Origin: Dryocola sp051297175
GTDB taxonomy: Bacteria; Pseudomonadota; Gammaproteobacteria; Enterobacterales; Enterobacteriaceae
Assembly (NCBI RefSeq): GCF_051297175.1
Contig: NZ_JBINNY010000001.1
Coordinates: forward strand, 1-64,000
Length of the DNA: 64,000 bases
Direction of reading: 5' to 3'
The notes under the pieces were generated by a model. It did no database searches, was not told the origin of the DNA, and was given only the letters and a program-made list of their open reading frames with translations. Made by a program: the position numbers and the translations under genes. Below, one piece after another: positions 9,684 to 18,553 of this stretch (position 1 is its first letter; every line of letters begins with the position of its first letter).

Positions 9684-10019
9684 TTACTGGGCGGGCGGGA
9701 TGACGGAGTTGGTCGCCAGATTCTTGCTTTCGCTGGCCTCAACCTGTGACTTGAGCGATTTGTCGTTGCGGAACATATCCCAGGGCAGCAGCACGGTATC
9801 CATTACCGCCGTGAACGGCATATCCAGCGCGACAAAGGGTTTGTATCCCCAGCTTGTTTCGCTGTCCGCCAGCATATCGTAGCTGGCGCGCGTACCGGGA
9901 TAGTAGCCCTCTTGCCCGCCGGTATGGGTCATCACGCTTGAACAACCGCTCAAAACGAGCAATCCGCTGCTCAGAATAATTTTTGGGAAATAGCTTTTCA
10001 TCATCGCTGTTATGTTCAT
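9684..10019 (-). CDS. yidQ: YidQ, DUF1375 outer-envelope lipoprotein
   Basis: A 111-residue lipoprotein precursor. The hydrophobic segment is followed by the lipobox LSGC with Cys26 as the lipidation site. The mature part contains the family motif YPGTRASYDM and LDMPFTAVMDTVLLPWD, as in E. coli YidQ. Internal Met codons at positions 6 and 7 are alternative starts; none has a clear ribosome site. It converges with yidR over 15 bp. No function is established. Confidence 0.85.
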   Translation of the reverse strand: MNITAMMKSYFPKIILSSGLLVLSGCSSVMTHTGGQEGYYPGTRASYDMLADSETSWGYKPFVALDMPFTAVMDTVLLPWDMFRNDKSLKSQVEASESKNLATNSVIPPAQ

Positions 10020-10189
10020 TTTAAAGGACCATTTTCCGGCCAGGCTACAGGGCGGTTATAGCACCCGCGTAGAGAAAAAATAGGCTGAAATCACCGCTCT
10101 GTGGCGGCTGTCGCAGATAATTCTGGTTTACATCTTGTTTCAGTCTATGTGTTGACCGCGAAACCCGCAAAAAATTTCCATTAAGTCGT

Positions 10190-10217
10190 CTTGAAAAGTA
10201 TGACTTAGGAACCATTT
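10190..10217 (+). promoter_or_regulatory. Sigma-32 heat-shock promoter of ibpAB
   Basis: CTTGAAA at the -35 position, then 13 bp, then AACCATTT, close to the sigma-32 consensus CTTGAAA-N13/14-CCCCATNT. It lies about 105 bp upstream of ibpA, leaving a leader long enough for the RNA thermometer. Confidence 0.8.
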
Positions 10218-10266
10218 TAGGAATGTGACCGTAAGAGAGTACGCCGGAAGGGTGCTCTGGTTTCCC

Positions 10267-10323
10267 GGCCTGTCCACGACGGAAGGCCAATTTAAACCTC
10301 GCTGATTTCAGGAGCTTTTAACT
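10267..10323 (+). promoter_or_regulatory. ROSE-type RNA thermometer in ibpA leader
   Basis: Just before the ibpA start, CUC-G-CUGA (10298-10305) pairs with UCAG-GAG (10308-10314) across a two-base loop, leaving one unpaired G. This sequesters the AGGAG ribosome site at 10310-10314. The UCGCU motif facing AGGA across a bulged G is the hallmark of ROSE elements. An upstream hairpin (ggcct/aggcc, 10267-10288) would be another leader stem. Heating should melt the weak stem and expose the ribosome site. Confidence 0.85.
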
Positions 10324-10737
10324 ATGCGTAATTTCGACCTATCCCCGCTTTATCGTTCTGCCATTGGTTTCGACCGCCTGTTCAACCTGCTTGAAAACAA
10401 CCAAAGCCAAAGCAACGGTGGCTATCCTCCGTACAACGTTGAATTAGTCGACGAAAACCACTATCGCATTGCGATTGCCGTCGCAGGCTTTGCGGAAAGC
10501 GAGCTGGAAATTACCGCCCAGGACAATTTGCTGGTGGTCAAAGGCGCGCACGCCGGCGAGCAGCCAGAACGCACCTATCTCTACCAGGGCATCGCCGAGC
10601 GGAACTTCGAACGCAAATTCCAGCTGGCGGAAAACATCCACATCCGTGGTGCCAACCTGGTGAACGGCCTGCTGTATATCGATCTCGAGCGCGTTATCCC
10701 TGAGTCGATGAAGCCTCGTCGCATCGAAATTAACTAA
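10324..10737 (+). CDS. ibpA: Small heat-shock protein IbpA
   Basis: A 137-residue holdase chaperone of the alpha-crystallin (Hsp20) family, the E. coli IbpA length. With IbpB it coats aggregated proteins and passes them to DnaK and ClpB. The sequence starts MRNFDLSPLYRSAIGFDRLF. The crystallin domain spans roughly residues 35-125 and the C-terminal anchoring motif is RRIEIN. Expression is set by a sigma-32 promoter and a leader thermometer. ibpB follows after 109 bp with its own thermometer hairpin. Confidence 0.97.
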   Translation: MRNFDLSPLYRSAIGFDRLFNLLENNQSQSNGGYPPYNVELVDENHYRIAIAVAGFAESELEITAQDNLLVVKGAHAGEQPERTYLYQGIAERNFERKFQLAENIHIRGANLVNGLLYIDLERVIPESMKPRRIEIN

Positions 10738-10821
10738 TTTATCCGGGCCGCCCGGTGCGGCCTTAAACATCCGGCTCGCCGATTGGGAGCTAATGGCAAT
10801 CCGCATATTGCCAGGTATCAA

Positions 10822-10839
10822 CTCGCTTCAAAGAAGGAG
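10822..10839 (+). promoter_or_regulatory. ROSE-like thermometer hairpin before ibpB
   Basis: CUC-G-CUUC pairs with GAAG-GAG across an AAA loop, again with one bulged G. The pairing buries the AGGAG ribosome site (10835-10839), 7 bases from the ibpB ATG. The geometry is the same as the hairpin before ibpA although the base sequence differs, which argues for selection on the structure. Confidence 0.75.
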
Positions 10840-10846
10840 AAAACAT

Positions 10847-11278
10847 ATGCGTAACTACGATTTATCACCTCTGCTGCGTCAATGGATCGGCTTCGACAAA
10901 CTGGCCAACGCCCTGCAAACCGCCAACGAAAGCCAGGGGTTCCCGCCTTATAACATCGAAAAAGGCGACGACAACCATTACCGCATCACCCTTGCGCTGG
11001 CAGGGTTCCGCCAGGAAGACCTGGATATCGAACTCGAAGGCACGCGCCTGGTCGTGAAGGGCACGCCGGTTAAGCCTGAAAAAGAGCCAACCTGGCTGCA
11101 TCAGGGATTGGTTATCCAGCCGTTCAGCCTGAGCTTCACGCTTGCCGAGCATATGCATGTCTCCCGCGCGAGCTTCACCAACGGCCTGCTGCACATTGAC
11201 CTGGTGCGCGAAATCCCGCAGGAAATTGCGCCGCAGCGCATCGCGATTAATACCGAGCGCCCGGCCATCGAAGGTTAA
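10847..11278 (+). CDS. ibpB: Small heat-shock protein IbpB
   Basis: A 143-residue Hsp20 protein, one residue longer than E. coli IbpB, partner of IbpA in binding aggregates. It starts MRNYDLSPLLRQWIGFDKLA; the crystallin domain spans about residues 33-125 and the C-terminal motif QRIAIN follows. The ATG at 10847 was chosen over an in-frame upstream ATG because it has a strong AAGGAG site and gives the family N-terminus. Second gene of the ibpAB operon. Confidence 0.97.
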   Translation: MRNYDLSPLLRQWIGFDKLANALQTANESQGFPPYNIEKGDDNHYRITLALAGFRQEDLDIELEGTRLVVKGTPVKPEKEPTWLHQGLVIQPFSLSFTLAEHMHVSRASFTNGLLHIDLVREIPQEIAPQRIAINTERPAIEG

Positions 11279-11368
11279 TACCGGTGGATTGCGCTGGCGC
11301 TTATCTACTCTACAAACCGCATTCGTAGGTCGTACAAGCGTTAGCGCCCTCCGACAGCAAACCTCGTT

Positions 11369-11396
11369 AAGCCCCCATTTTTGGGGGCTTTTTTGT
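11369..11396 (+). terminator. Intrinsic terminator of ibpAB
   Basis: Stem aagccccca / tgggggctt with a short T-rich loop followed by a run of T, about 90 bp after ibpB and before yidE. Confidence 0.9.
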
Positions 11397-11473
11397 GCTC
11401 CAGACCCCATTAAGACGCCTGCCGCTCTGCCAGAATCCTTAGTAACAATAATGTTATTCACAAGGAACCGGGT

Positions 11474-13135
11474 ATGAGTGGAATAGCGTTAACCGTCAGC
11501 ATGCTCGCGCTGGTGGCAGTCGTTGGCCTGTGGATTGGCAATATCAAAATCCGCGGCGTTGGCTTTGGCATCGGGGGCGTGCTGTTCGGCGGCATTATTG
11601 TCGGCCATTTTGTGGATCAGGCCGGGATCAGCCTGAACGGCGACATGCTGCACTTCATTCAGGAATTCGGCCTTATCCTCTTCGTCTATACCATCGGCAT
11701 TCAGGTCGGGCCGGGCTTCTTCTCTTCTCTTCGCGTCTCCGGCCTGCGGCTCAACCTTTTTGCCATCCTGATTGTGGTCATCGGCGCGCTGGTCACCGCG
11801 ATTATCTACAAGCTCTTCGACGTGCCGCTGCCGGTGGTGCTGGGGATTTTCTCCGGCGCGGTCACCAACACGCCCGCGCTGGGGGCGGGGCAGCAAATCC
11901 TGACCGATTTAGGCACGCCCGCGAATCTCGTCGACCAAATGGGCATGAGTTACGCTATGGCCTACCCGTTTGGCATTTGCGGGATTCTGCTCAGCATGTG
12001 GCTGGTGCGCATGGCGTTTCGTATCAACGTCGACCGTGAAGCGCAGCAGTTCGATATCAGCAACGGGCACAGCCATGCCCAGCTGCACACCATGAATATC
12101 TGCGTGGTAAATCCCAACCTGAACGGGCTGGCGATTCAGGATGTGCCGATTCTCAATAGCGACGACATTATCTGCTCGCGCTTAAAACGCGGCGAGGAAC
12201 TGATGGTGCCCGCGCCGGGCACGGTCATCCAGACCGGCGACCTGCTGCACCTTGTCGGCATGGAAAAAGATCTGCACAAGGCGCTGCTGGTGATCGGTCA
12301 GGAGGTGGATACCTCGCTCTCCACGCGCGGCACGAACCTGCGCGTCGAACGCGTGGTGGTGACCAACGAAAAGGTGCTTGGCAAAAAAATCCGCGACCTC
12401 CACCTGAAGCAGAAATACGACGTGGTGATCTCCCGCCTGAATCGCGCAGGCGTCGAGCTGGTGGCCAGCAGCAACGCCAGCCTGCAGTTTGGCGATATCT
12501 TAAATCTGGTCGGCCGCCCGGAATCCATCGAGGCCGTGGCGAATGAGGTAGGCAACGCCCAGCAGAAACTCCAGCAGGTGCAGATGCTGCCGGTGTTTAT
12601 CGGTATCGGGCTGGGCGTGCTGCTCGGGTCGATTCCGGTGTTTATTCCAGGCTTCCCGGTGGCGCTGCGTCTGGGGCTGGCGGGCGGGCCGCTGATTATG
12701 GCGATTGTCCTCGGGCGAATCGGCAGCATCGGCAAGCTGTACTGGTTTATGCCGCCGAGCGCTAACCTGGCGCTGCGCGAGCTGGGGATCGTGCTGTTCC
12801 TGGCGGTGGTCGGCCTGAAGTCGGGCGGGGATTTCATCGAAACGCTGGTGCACGGCGACGGCGTGAGCTGGATTGGCTACGGCATTCTGATCACCGCCAT
12901 TCCGTTGATTACCGTGGGCCTGCTGGCGAGAATCTTCGCCAAAATGAACTACCTGACGCTGTGCGGCATGCTCGCCGGGTCGATGACCGATCCTCCTGCG
13001 CTGGCCTTTGCCAACGGTCTTCACGCCACAAGCGGTGCGGCCGCGCTCTCCTACGCCACGGTTTATCCGCTGGTAATGTTCCTGCGTATTATCACGCCGC
13101 AGCTGCTGGCGGTGATTTTCTGGGGCGTGCTTTAA
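11474..13135 (+). CDS. yidE: YidE, AspT/YidE-type membrane transporter
   Basis: The 553 residues equal E. coli YidE, of the aspartate:alanine exchanger (AspT/YidE/YbjL) family. The N- and C-terminal halves are each about five hydrophobic helices. Between them (roughly residues 190-370) are two TrkA-C/RCK-C-like domains (around NPNLNGLAIQDVPIL and VVTNEKVLGKKIRDL), which suggests ligand control from the cytoplasm. The substrate is unknown. It follows the ibpAB terminator and converges with yidP. Confidence 0.92.
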   Translation: MSGIALTVSMLALVAVVGLWIGNIKIRGVGFGIGGVLFGGIIVGHFVDQAGISLNGDMLHFIQEFGLILFVYTIGIQVGPGFFSSLRVSGLRLNLFAILIVVIGALVTAIIYKLFDVPLPVVLGIFSGAVTNTPALGAGQQILTDLGTPANLVDQMGMSYAMAYPFGICGILLSMWLVRMAFRINVDREAQQFDISNGHSHAQLHTMNICVVNPNLNGLAIQDVPILNSDDIICSRLKRGEELMVPAPGTVIQTGDLLHLVGMEKDLHKALLVIGQEVDTSLSTRGTNLRVERVVVTNEKVLGKKIRDLHLKQKYDVVISRLNRAGVELVASSNASLQFGDILNLVGRPESIEAVANEVGNAQQKLQQVQMLPVFIGIGLGVLLGSIPVFIPGFPVALRLGLAGGPLIMAIVLGRIGSIGKLYWFMPPSANLALRELGIVLFLAVVGLKSGGDFIETLVHGDGVSWIGYGILITAIPLITVGLLARIFAKMNYLTLCGMLAGSMTDPPALAFANGLHATSGAAALSYATVYPLVMFLRIITPQLLAVIFWGVL

Positions 13136-13172
13136 TCCTCCGGCGGGTGGCGTTTCGCTTACCCGCCCCGCT

Positions 13173-13901
13173 TTACAGACCTTGCGGCACTTCCTTCACG
13201 TGCTCCCGCCGCAGATGGTAATCCACCTGGTATTCGCTGGCGTTTCTGAACATCACGGAATAATTCACGTAATCGCCGCTGTCGCTGTACGACAGGGACG
13301 TGATGCGCAGGATGGGCGTCAGCTCGTCGATATTCATCAGCTTCGCCATTTTCCTGTCCGCCAGCACCGGCGTCAGGCTTTCGTAGTTGCCGCGCACGAC
13401 GATGTGGCACTCGTCTTCTATATAGCTGAACTTCGAGCCTTCAAGATGCGCCACCGACAGGTTGCGGAATAATTTCACCGGCATATAGCTGTCCTCAACC
13501 ATCAGCGGCTTTCCGTCGACGGAGCGAACGCGGCGCGAGAAGTAGATCCGTTCATCAATATTAATCCGCAGCTGGCTGGCGATGGCGGGCGGCGCGGGCA
13601 TCACGTTGAACTCCAGCACCTCGCTCACCACCTCTTTTCCCTGATTGCGCATCACCTCAATAAAGCCGGTCAGGTTGGTGGTTTCGTGGTGTACGTCTTT
13701 TTTTGCCACGTAGGTGCCGCTGCCGTGGCGGCGAATCACCAGCCCCCAGCCCACCAGCAGATCCACCGCTTTGCGCACTGTCATCCGCGATACGCCGAAC
13801 TCTTCGGCCAGGCGCTTTTCGGCGGGAAGCGGGCTGCCGATGCTAAAATCGGCGGAATTGAGCCGAATACGTAACCGATCGGCGATAGATTTGTAGATCA
13901 C
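13173..13901 (-). CDS. yidP: GntR/HutC-family regulator YidP
   Basis: A 242-residue transcription factor with an N-terminal winged helix (about residues 1-70, with GSPLPAEKRLAEEFGVSRMTVRKAVDLL) and a C-terminal UTRA ligand-binding domain (about 90-235). It matches E. coli YidP (about 238 residues). It is divergent from the alpha-glucoside PTS operon across about 295 bp, the arrangement expected for a local regulator sensing the phosphorylated sugar. That role is inferred from position, not shown by the sequence. Confidence 0.9.
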   Translation of the reverse strand: MIYKSIADRLRIRLNSADFSIGSPLPAEKRLAEEFGVSRMTVRKAVDLLVGWGLVIRRHGSGTYVAKKDVHHETTNLTGFIEVMRNQGKEVVSEVLEFNVMPAPPAIASQLRINIDERIYFSRRVRSVDGKPLMVEDSYMPVKLFRNLSVAHLEGSKFSYIEDECHIVVRGNYESLTPVLADRKMAKLMNIDELTPILRITSLSYSDSGDYVNYSVMFRNASEYQVDYHLRREHVKEVPQGL

Positions 13902-14022
13902 CAGTAGACCTCTTAGCGGCTTCGCGCTGCGCTTAATGAACCTTCATTTCAACATTCAAACAATTGATTGTTATGATTTTTATTGTTCATTCATCCAGCC
14001 AATATTAAGCGGGAAATCACCC

Positions 14023-14050
14023 TGTCTAAATTTAACCTAAAAAGTAGACA
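14023..14050. promoter_or_regulatory. Candidate operator between yidP and aglA
   Basis: TGTCTA and its reverse complement TAGACA lie 16 bp apart in the yidP-aglA divergent gap, a spacing that could serve a dimeric regulator. A weak CRP-like site, TGAAAGCGATCACG (14072-14085), follows. Both are sequence guesses from position and symmetry. Confidence 0.3.
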
Positions 14051-14197
14051 ACTAAGGGTAAATAAAAACCATGAAAGCGATCACGAATCGCTACGTCGGC
14101 CAAAGATAAGTCCCCCGCGCCTCCCTACTCTCAGTCTCAGACCAGCTTAAAAAAATAAGGTCACTTACCCTACAGGTTGTTACGTGAGGATTTAAAA

Positions 14198-15820
14198 ATG
14201 CTCAGTCAAATACAACGTTTTGGTGGCGCGATGTTCACCCCCGTCCTGCTGTTCCCGTTCGCCGGGATTGTTGTCGGCATCGCCATTATGCTGCGCAACC
14301 CGATGTTCGTCGGCGAAGCGCTAACCGCACCCGATAACTTATTCGCCCAAATCGTCCACATCATTGAAGAAGGCGGCTGGACGGTGTTTCGCAACATGCC
14401 GCTGATCTTCGCCGTCGGCCTGCCGATTGGCCTCGCAAAGCAGGCTCAGGGCCGCGCCTGCCTCGCCGTGCTGGTCAGCTTTATGACCTGGAACTACTTC
14501 ATTAACGCGATGGGCATGACCTGGGGCCACTACTTCGGCGTGGATTTCAACGTCGATCCGGTTGCGGGCAGCGGGCTGACGATGATTGCCGGGATCAAAA
14601 CGCTCGATACCAGCATTATCGGCGCGATTGTGATTTCCGGGTTCGTCACCGCCATCCACAACCGCTATTTCGATAAGCCGCTGCCGGTGTTCCTCGGCAT
14701 CTTCCAGGGCAGCTCCTTCGTGGTGATTGTCGCCTTCTTCGCGATGATCCCCTGCGCCTGGATCACGCTGTTCGGCTGGCCAAAAGTGCAGATGGGCATT
14801 GAATCCCTTCAGGAATTTCTGCGCAACGCCGGGTCGCTTGGCGTGTGGGTTTACACCTTCCTTGAACGCATCCTGATCCCAACCGGCCTGCACCACTTCA
14901 TCTATGGCCCGTTCATCTTTGGCCCGGCGGTAGTGGAAGGCGGTATTCAGGTTTACTGGGCGCAGCATTTGCAGGAATTCAGCCAGAGCACGCTGCCGCT
15001 GAAAACCCTGTTCCCGGAAGGCGGATTTGCGCTTCACGGCAACTCGAAAATCTTTGGCTGCCTGGGGATTGCGCTGGCGCTTTACGCCACGGCGGCACCG
15101 GAAAACCGCGTCAAGGTTGCAGGTCTGCTGATCCCGGCCACGCTCACCGCCATGCTGGTCGGCATTACCGAGCCGCTGGAGTTCACCTTCCTGTTTATTT
15201 CCCCGGTGCTGTTTGCGGTGCACGCCTTCCTGGCCGCCACCATGGCGACGGTGATGTACATGTGCGGCGTGGTCGGCAACATGGGCGGCGGGCTGCTCGA
15301 CCAGTTCCTGCCGCAGAACTGGATCCCGATGTTCCATAACCACGCGTCGATGATGTTCACCCAGATTGGCATCGGCCTCATCTTCACCGGCATCTACTTC
15401 GTCGTGTTCCGCACGCTGATCCTGCGCTTCAACCTAAAAACGCCGGGCCGCGAAGACAGCGAAATCAAGCTCTACAGCAAGGCGGATTACAAAGCCTCGC
15501 GCGGGCTGACCACCGCCGCCGCGAGCAAAGAAACCAAGCTTGGCCAGGCCGCAGGCTTCCTCGAAGCGCTCGGCGGCAGCGGCAACATCGTCAGCGTGAA
15601 TAACTGCGCCACCCGCTTACGCATCACCCTTGCGGATATGGCGATGACCCAAAGCGACGAAATCTTTAAAGCCCTCGGTGCCCACGGCGTGGTGCGACGC
15701 GGCAACGGTATTCAGGTGATTGTCGGGCTGCACGTCCCGCAGGTCCGCGACCAGCTAGAAACCCTGATGAAAGACACTTCTTCGACCGAACTTAAATCCA
15801 TGACGGAGGCAGTATCATGA
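14198..15820 (+). CDS. aglA: Alpha-glucoside-specific PTS enzyme IICB
   Basis: A 540-residue fused PTS permease that imports and phosphorylates alpha-glucosides (maltose-like and sucrose-isomer sugars). The membrane IIC domain covers about residues 1-400 and the soluble IIB domain about 450-540, with the phospho-accepting Cys470 in NNCATRLRI. The length equals Klebsiella AglA; E. coli carries the related, broken glv genes at the same place. The ATG has GAGGA 8 bases upstream; a longer reading frame starting 21 bp upstream lacks this. There is no IIA domain, so a general glucose-type IIA is presumably used. Its stop overlaps the aglB start by 4 bp (ATGA). Confidence 0.92.
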   Translation: MLSQIQRFGGAMFTPVLLFPFAGIVVGIAIMLRNPMFVGEALTAPDNLFAQIVHIIEEGGWTVFRNMPLIFAVGLPIGLAKQAQGRACLAVLVSFMTWNYFINAMGMTWGHYFGVDFNVDPVAGSGLTMIAGIKTLDTSIIGAIVISGFVTAIHNRYFDKPLPVFLGIFQGSSFVVIVAFFAMIPCAWITLFGWPKVQMGIESLQEFLRNAGSLGVWVYTFLERILIPTGLHHFIYGPFIFGPAVVEGGIQVYWAQHLQEFSQSTLPLKTLFPEGGFALHGNSKIFGCLGIALALYATAAPENRVKVAGLLIPATLTAMLVGITEPLEFTFLFISPVLFAVHAFLAATMATVMYMCGVVGNMGGGLLDQFLPQNWIPMFHNHASMMFTQIGIGLIFTGIYFVVFRTLILRFNLKTPGREDSEIKLYSKADYKASRGLTTAAASKETKLGQAAGFLEALGGSGNIVSVNNCATRLRITLADMAMTQSDEIFKALGAHGVVRRGNGIQVIVGLHVPQVRDQLETLMKDTSSTELKSMTEAVS

Positions 15821-17139
15821 AAAAATTCTCTGTAGTTGTAGCCGGCGGCGGCAGCACGTTCACCCCTGGTATCGTTTTGATGCTGCTGGCGAACCAGCAC
15901 CGCTTCCCGCTGCGCGCCCTGAAGTTCTATGACAACGACGGCGCGCGCCAGGAAACCATCGCCGAAGCCTGCAAAGTTATCCTTAAAGAACAGGCTCCGG
16001 ATATCGAATTTAGCTACACCACCGATCCGCAAGAAGCCTTTACCGACGTGGACTTCGTGATGGCGCACATCCGCGTCGGCAAATATCCGATGCGTGAAAA
16101 AGACGAGAAAATCCCTCTGCGCCACGGCGTGCTGGGCCAGGAAACCTGCGGGCCGGGCGGGATTGCCTACGGTATGCGCTCCATCGGCGGGGTATTAGAG
16201 CTGGTTGATTTTATGGAGAAATATTCGCCGAACGCGTGGATGCTTAACTACTCCAACCCGGCGGCCATCGTGGCGGAAGCGACCCGCCGCCTGCGTCCTC
16301 GGGCCAAAATCCTCAATATCTGCGATATGCCGATCGGCATCGAAAGCCGCATGGCGCAAATCGTCGGCCTGAAGGACCGCAAAGAGATGCGCGTGCGCTA
16401 CTACGGTCTGAACCACTTCGGCTGGTGGACGTCCATTGAAGATCGCGACGGCAACGATCTGATGCCGAAAATCCGCGAACACGTGTCCAAGTTTGGCTAT
16501 GTTCCGCCAACGGACGAACACGGCACGGAAGCGAGCTGGAACGACACCTTTGCCAAAGCGAAGGACGTTTGGGCGCTGGACCCGGATACCTTCCCAAACA
16601 CTTACCTGAAATACTATCTGTTCCCGGACTACGTGGTAGAGCACTCCAACCCCGAACGCACCCGCGCCAACGAGGTAATGGATCACCGCGAGAAACACGT
16701 GTTTGGCTCCTGTAACGCCATCATTCAGGCGGGTAAATCCTCTGCGGGCGAGCTGGAAATCGACGAACACGCGTCGTACATCGTCGATCTGGCGGCGGCC
16801 ATCGCCTTTAACACCCAGGAACGCATGCTGCTGATTGTGCCGAACAACGGCGCTATCAATAACTTCGACCCGGAAGCGATGGTCGAAATCCCGTGCCTGG
16901 TCGGCAAAAACGGCCCGGAACCGCTGGTGGTCGGCACTATTCCGCAGTTCCAGAAAGGCCTGATGAGCCAGCAGGTGGCGGTAGAAAAACTGGTGGTGGA
17001 CGCCTGGGAACACCGCTCGTACCAGAAGCTGTGGCAGGCGATTACGCTGTCGAAAACCGTGCCGAGCGCGTCAGTCGCTAAGGCGATTCTTGACGATTTG
17101 ATCGAGGCCAACAGAGAGTACTGGCCTGAGCTGAAGTAA
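15817..17139 (+). CDS. aglB: 6-phospho-alpha-glucosidase (GH4)
   Basis: The 440 residues equal Klebsiella AglB and are close to E. coli/Bacillus GlvA. GH4 enzymes use NAD+, Mn2+ and reducing conditions to split phosphorylated alpha-glucosides by an oxidation-elimination route. The NAD-binding loop VVVAGGGSTFTPG is at residues 6-18. The metal/substrate motifs NICDMPIG (with the family Cys) and YYGLNHFGWW are mid-protein. Coupled to aglA by a 4-bp overlap, it gives a complete uptake-and-cleavage pair. Confidence 0.94.
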   Translation: MKKFSVVVAGGGSTFTPGIVLMLLANQHRFPLRALKFYDNDGARQETIAEACKVILKEQAPDIEFSYTTDPQEAFTDVDFVMAHIRVGKYPMREKDEKIPLRHGVLGQETCGPGGIAYGMRSIGGVLELVDFMEKYSPNAWMLNYSNPAAIVAEATRRLRPRAKILNICDMPIGIESRMAQIVGLKDRKEMRVRYYGLNHFGWWTSIEDRDGNDLMPKIREHVSKFGYVPPTDEHGTEASWNDTFAKAKDVWALDPDTFPNTYLKYYLFPDYVVEHSNPERTRANEVMDHREKHVFGSCNAIIQAGKSSAGELEIDEHASYIVDLAAAIAFNTQERMLLIVPNNGAINNFDPEAMVEIPCLVGKNGPEPLVVGTIPQFQKGLMSQQVAVEKLVVDAWEHRSYQKLWQAITLSKTVPSASVAKAILDDLIEANREYWPELK

Positions 17140-17161
17140 GTTGTTGAGAGGCTGAAGCCAG

Positions 17162-17194
17162 AACGGGGCGAGGACGAAAGGTTCCCGCCCCGTT
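17162..17194 (+). terminator. Hairpin terminator after aglB
   Basis: aacggggcg pairs with cgccccgtt, 22 bp after the aglB stop and followed by TTGCTTTG. It lies between the convergent aglB and dsdA. Confidence 0.65.
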
Positions 17195-17206
17195 TGCTTT
17201 GCTGGG

Positions 17207-18535
17207 CTATTTCGCTTTCGCGAGGTACTGCGCCATCTCTTCTTCCGGCACCATGCCGCCGCCCGTTGCCCAAACGATATGGGTGGCGTTTTGCATTTGC
17301 TCCTCGGTGAAGCCGTGCATCCGACGATAGGCTTCGCCTGCGCTAACGTGCAGCGGGCCAGGCATTCCCGCCAGCGCAGAAGGCTCGAGGCGGATATTCT
17401 CTTCGTGTGCCAGCCAGCCGAGCAGGCTGTACATCGTCTGGTCTTCCAGCGTGTAGAACCCGTCGAGCAGCCGCTGCATGGCCCGGCCAACAAAGCCGGA
17501 TGCGCGCCCCACGGCCAGGCCGTCGGCGGCGGTCAGGTTATCGATCCCTAAATCCTGCACGGAAATCGTATCGTGCAGCCCGGTATAAACGCCCAGCAGC
17601 ATGCACGGCGAGTGGGTCGGCTCGGCGAAGAAACAGTGAACGTTATCGCCGAACGCCATCTTCAGGCCAAAAGCGACCCCGCCAGGCCCGCCGCCCACGC
17701 CGCACGGCAGATAAACGAACAGCGGGTGCTGCGCGTCAACCACGCGCCCCTGGCTGGCAAACTGGTCCTTCAGGCGCTGGCCGGCAACCGAATAGCCGAG
17801 GAACAGCGTGCGCGAGTTCTCGTCGTCGATAAAAAAGCACTTCGGATCGGCTTCGGCTGCCTTGCGCCCCTGCTCGACGGCAACGCCGTAATCCTCAGCG
17901 TATTCAACGACCTTCACGCCGTGGCTGCGCAGTTTGGCCTTTTTCCATTCGCGGGCATCGGCTGACATATGGACGGTAACGTTGAAGCCGATGCACGCGC
18001 TCATGATGCCGATGGATAAGCCCAGGTTGCCGGTAGAGCCGACGGCAATGCTGTACTGGCTAAAGAAGGCTTTGAACTCCGGGGAAAGCAGCCTGCTGTA
18101 ATCATCTTCCAGGCTCAGCAGCCCGGCCTCCAGCGCGAGCTTTTCCGCGTGCGTCAGCACTTCATAGATACCGCCACGCGCCTTGATGGAGCCGGAAATC
18201 GGCAGGTGGCTGTCTTTCTTCAGCAGCAGCTGGCCGCTGATTTTTTGCCGGAACCCCTCTTCCAGGCGCTTTTGCATGGCCGGAATAGCGACCAGCTCGG
18301 ATTCGATGATGCCCCCGGTGGCCGCCGTTTCCGGGAACGCCTTCTCGATGTAGGGCGCAAAGCGCGTCAGGCGCGCGTGGGCGTCCTCGACGTCTTTTTC
18401 ATTCAGGCCGACATACGGCAGCCCTTCGGCAAAGGTGGTCGTTTGCGGGTTAAACCAGCAGGTTTCTCGCAGGGCGATCAGGTCACCCACCAGCGGAAAA
18501 TCTTTAACTAATGTGTTTATTTCAGCGTTTTTCAT
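17207..18535 (-). CDS. dsdA: D-serine dehydratase
   Basis: A PLP enzyme that converts D-serine to pyruvate and ammonia, giving both detoxification and nutrient use. The 442 residues equal E. coli DsdA. The Schiff-base lysine is K118 in SGSIKARGG and the phosphate-binding glycine loop GSTGNLGLS is at 166-174. It is the second gene of a dsdX-dsdA operon (18-bp gap), divergent from dsdC. In E. coli K-12 the dsd locus is elsewhere, whereas here it sits between the agl operon and emrD. Confidence 0.97.
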   Translation of the reverse strand: MKNAEINTLVKDFPLVGDLIALRETCWFNPQTTTFAEGLPYVGLNEKDVEDAHARLTRFAPYIEKAFPETAATGGIIESELVAIPAMQKRLEEGFRQKISGQLLLKKDSHLPISGSIKARGGIYEVLTHAEKLALEAGLLSLEDDYSRLLSPEFKAFFSQYSIAVGSTGNLGLSIGIMSACIGFNVTVHMSADAREWKKAKLRSHGVKVVEYAEDYGVAVEQGRKAAEADPKCFFIDDENSRTLFLGYSVAGQRLKDQFASQGRVVDAQHPLFVYLPCGVGGGPGGVAFGLKMAFGDNVHCFFAEPTHSPCMLLGVYTGLHDTISVQDLGIDNLTAADGLAVGRASGFVGRAMQRLLDGFYTLEDQTMYSLLGWLAHEENIRLEPSALAGMPGPLHVSAGEAYRRMHGFTEEQMQNATHIVWATGGGMVPEEEMAQYLAKAK

Positions 18536-18553
18536 AGGAACATCTCTTTGCGC

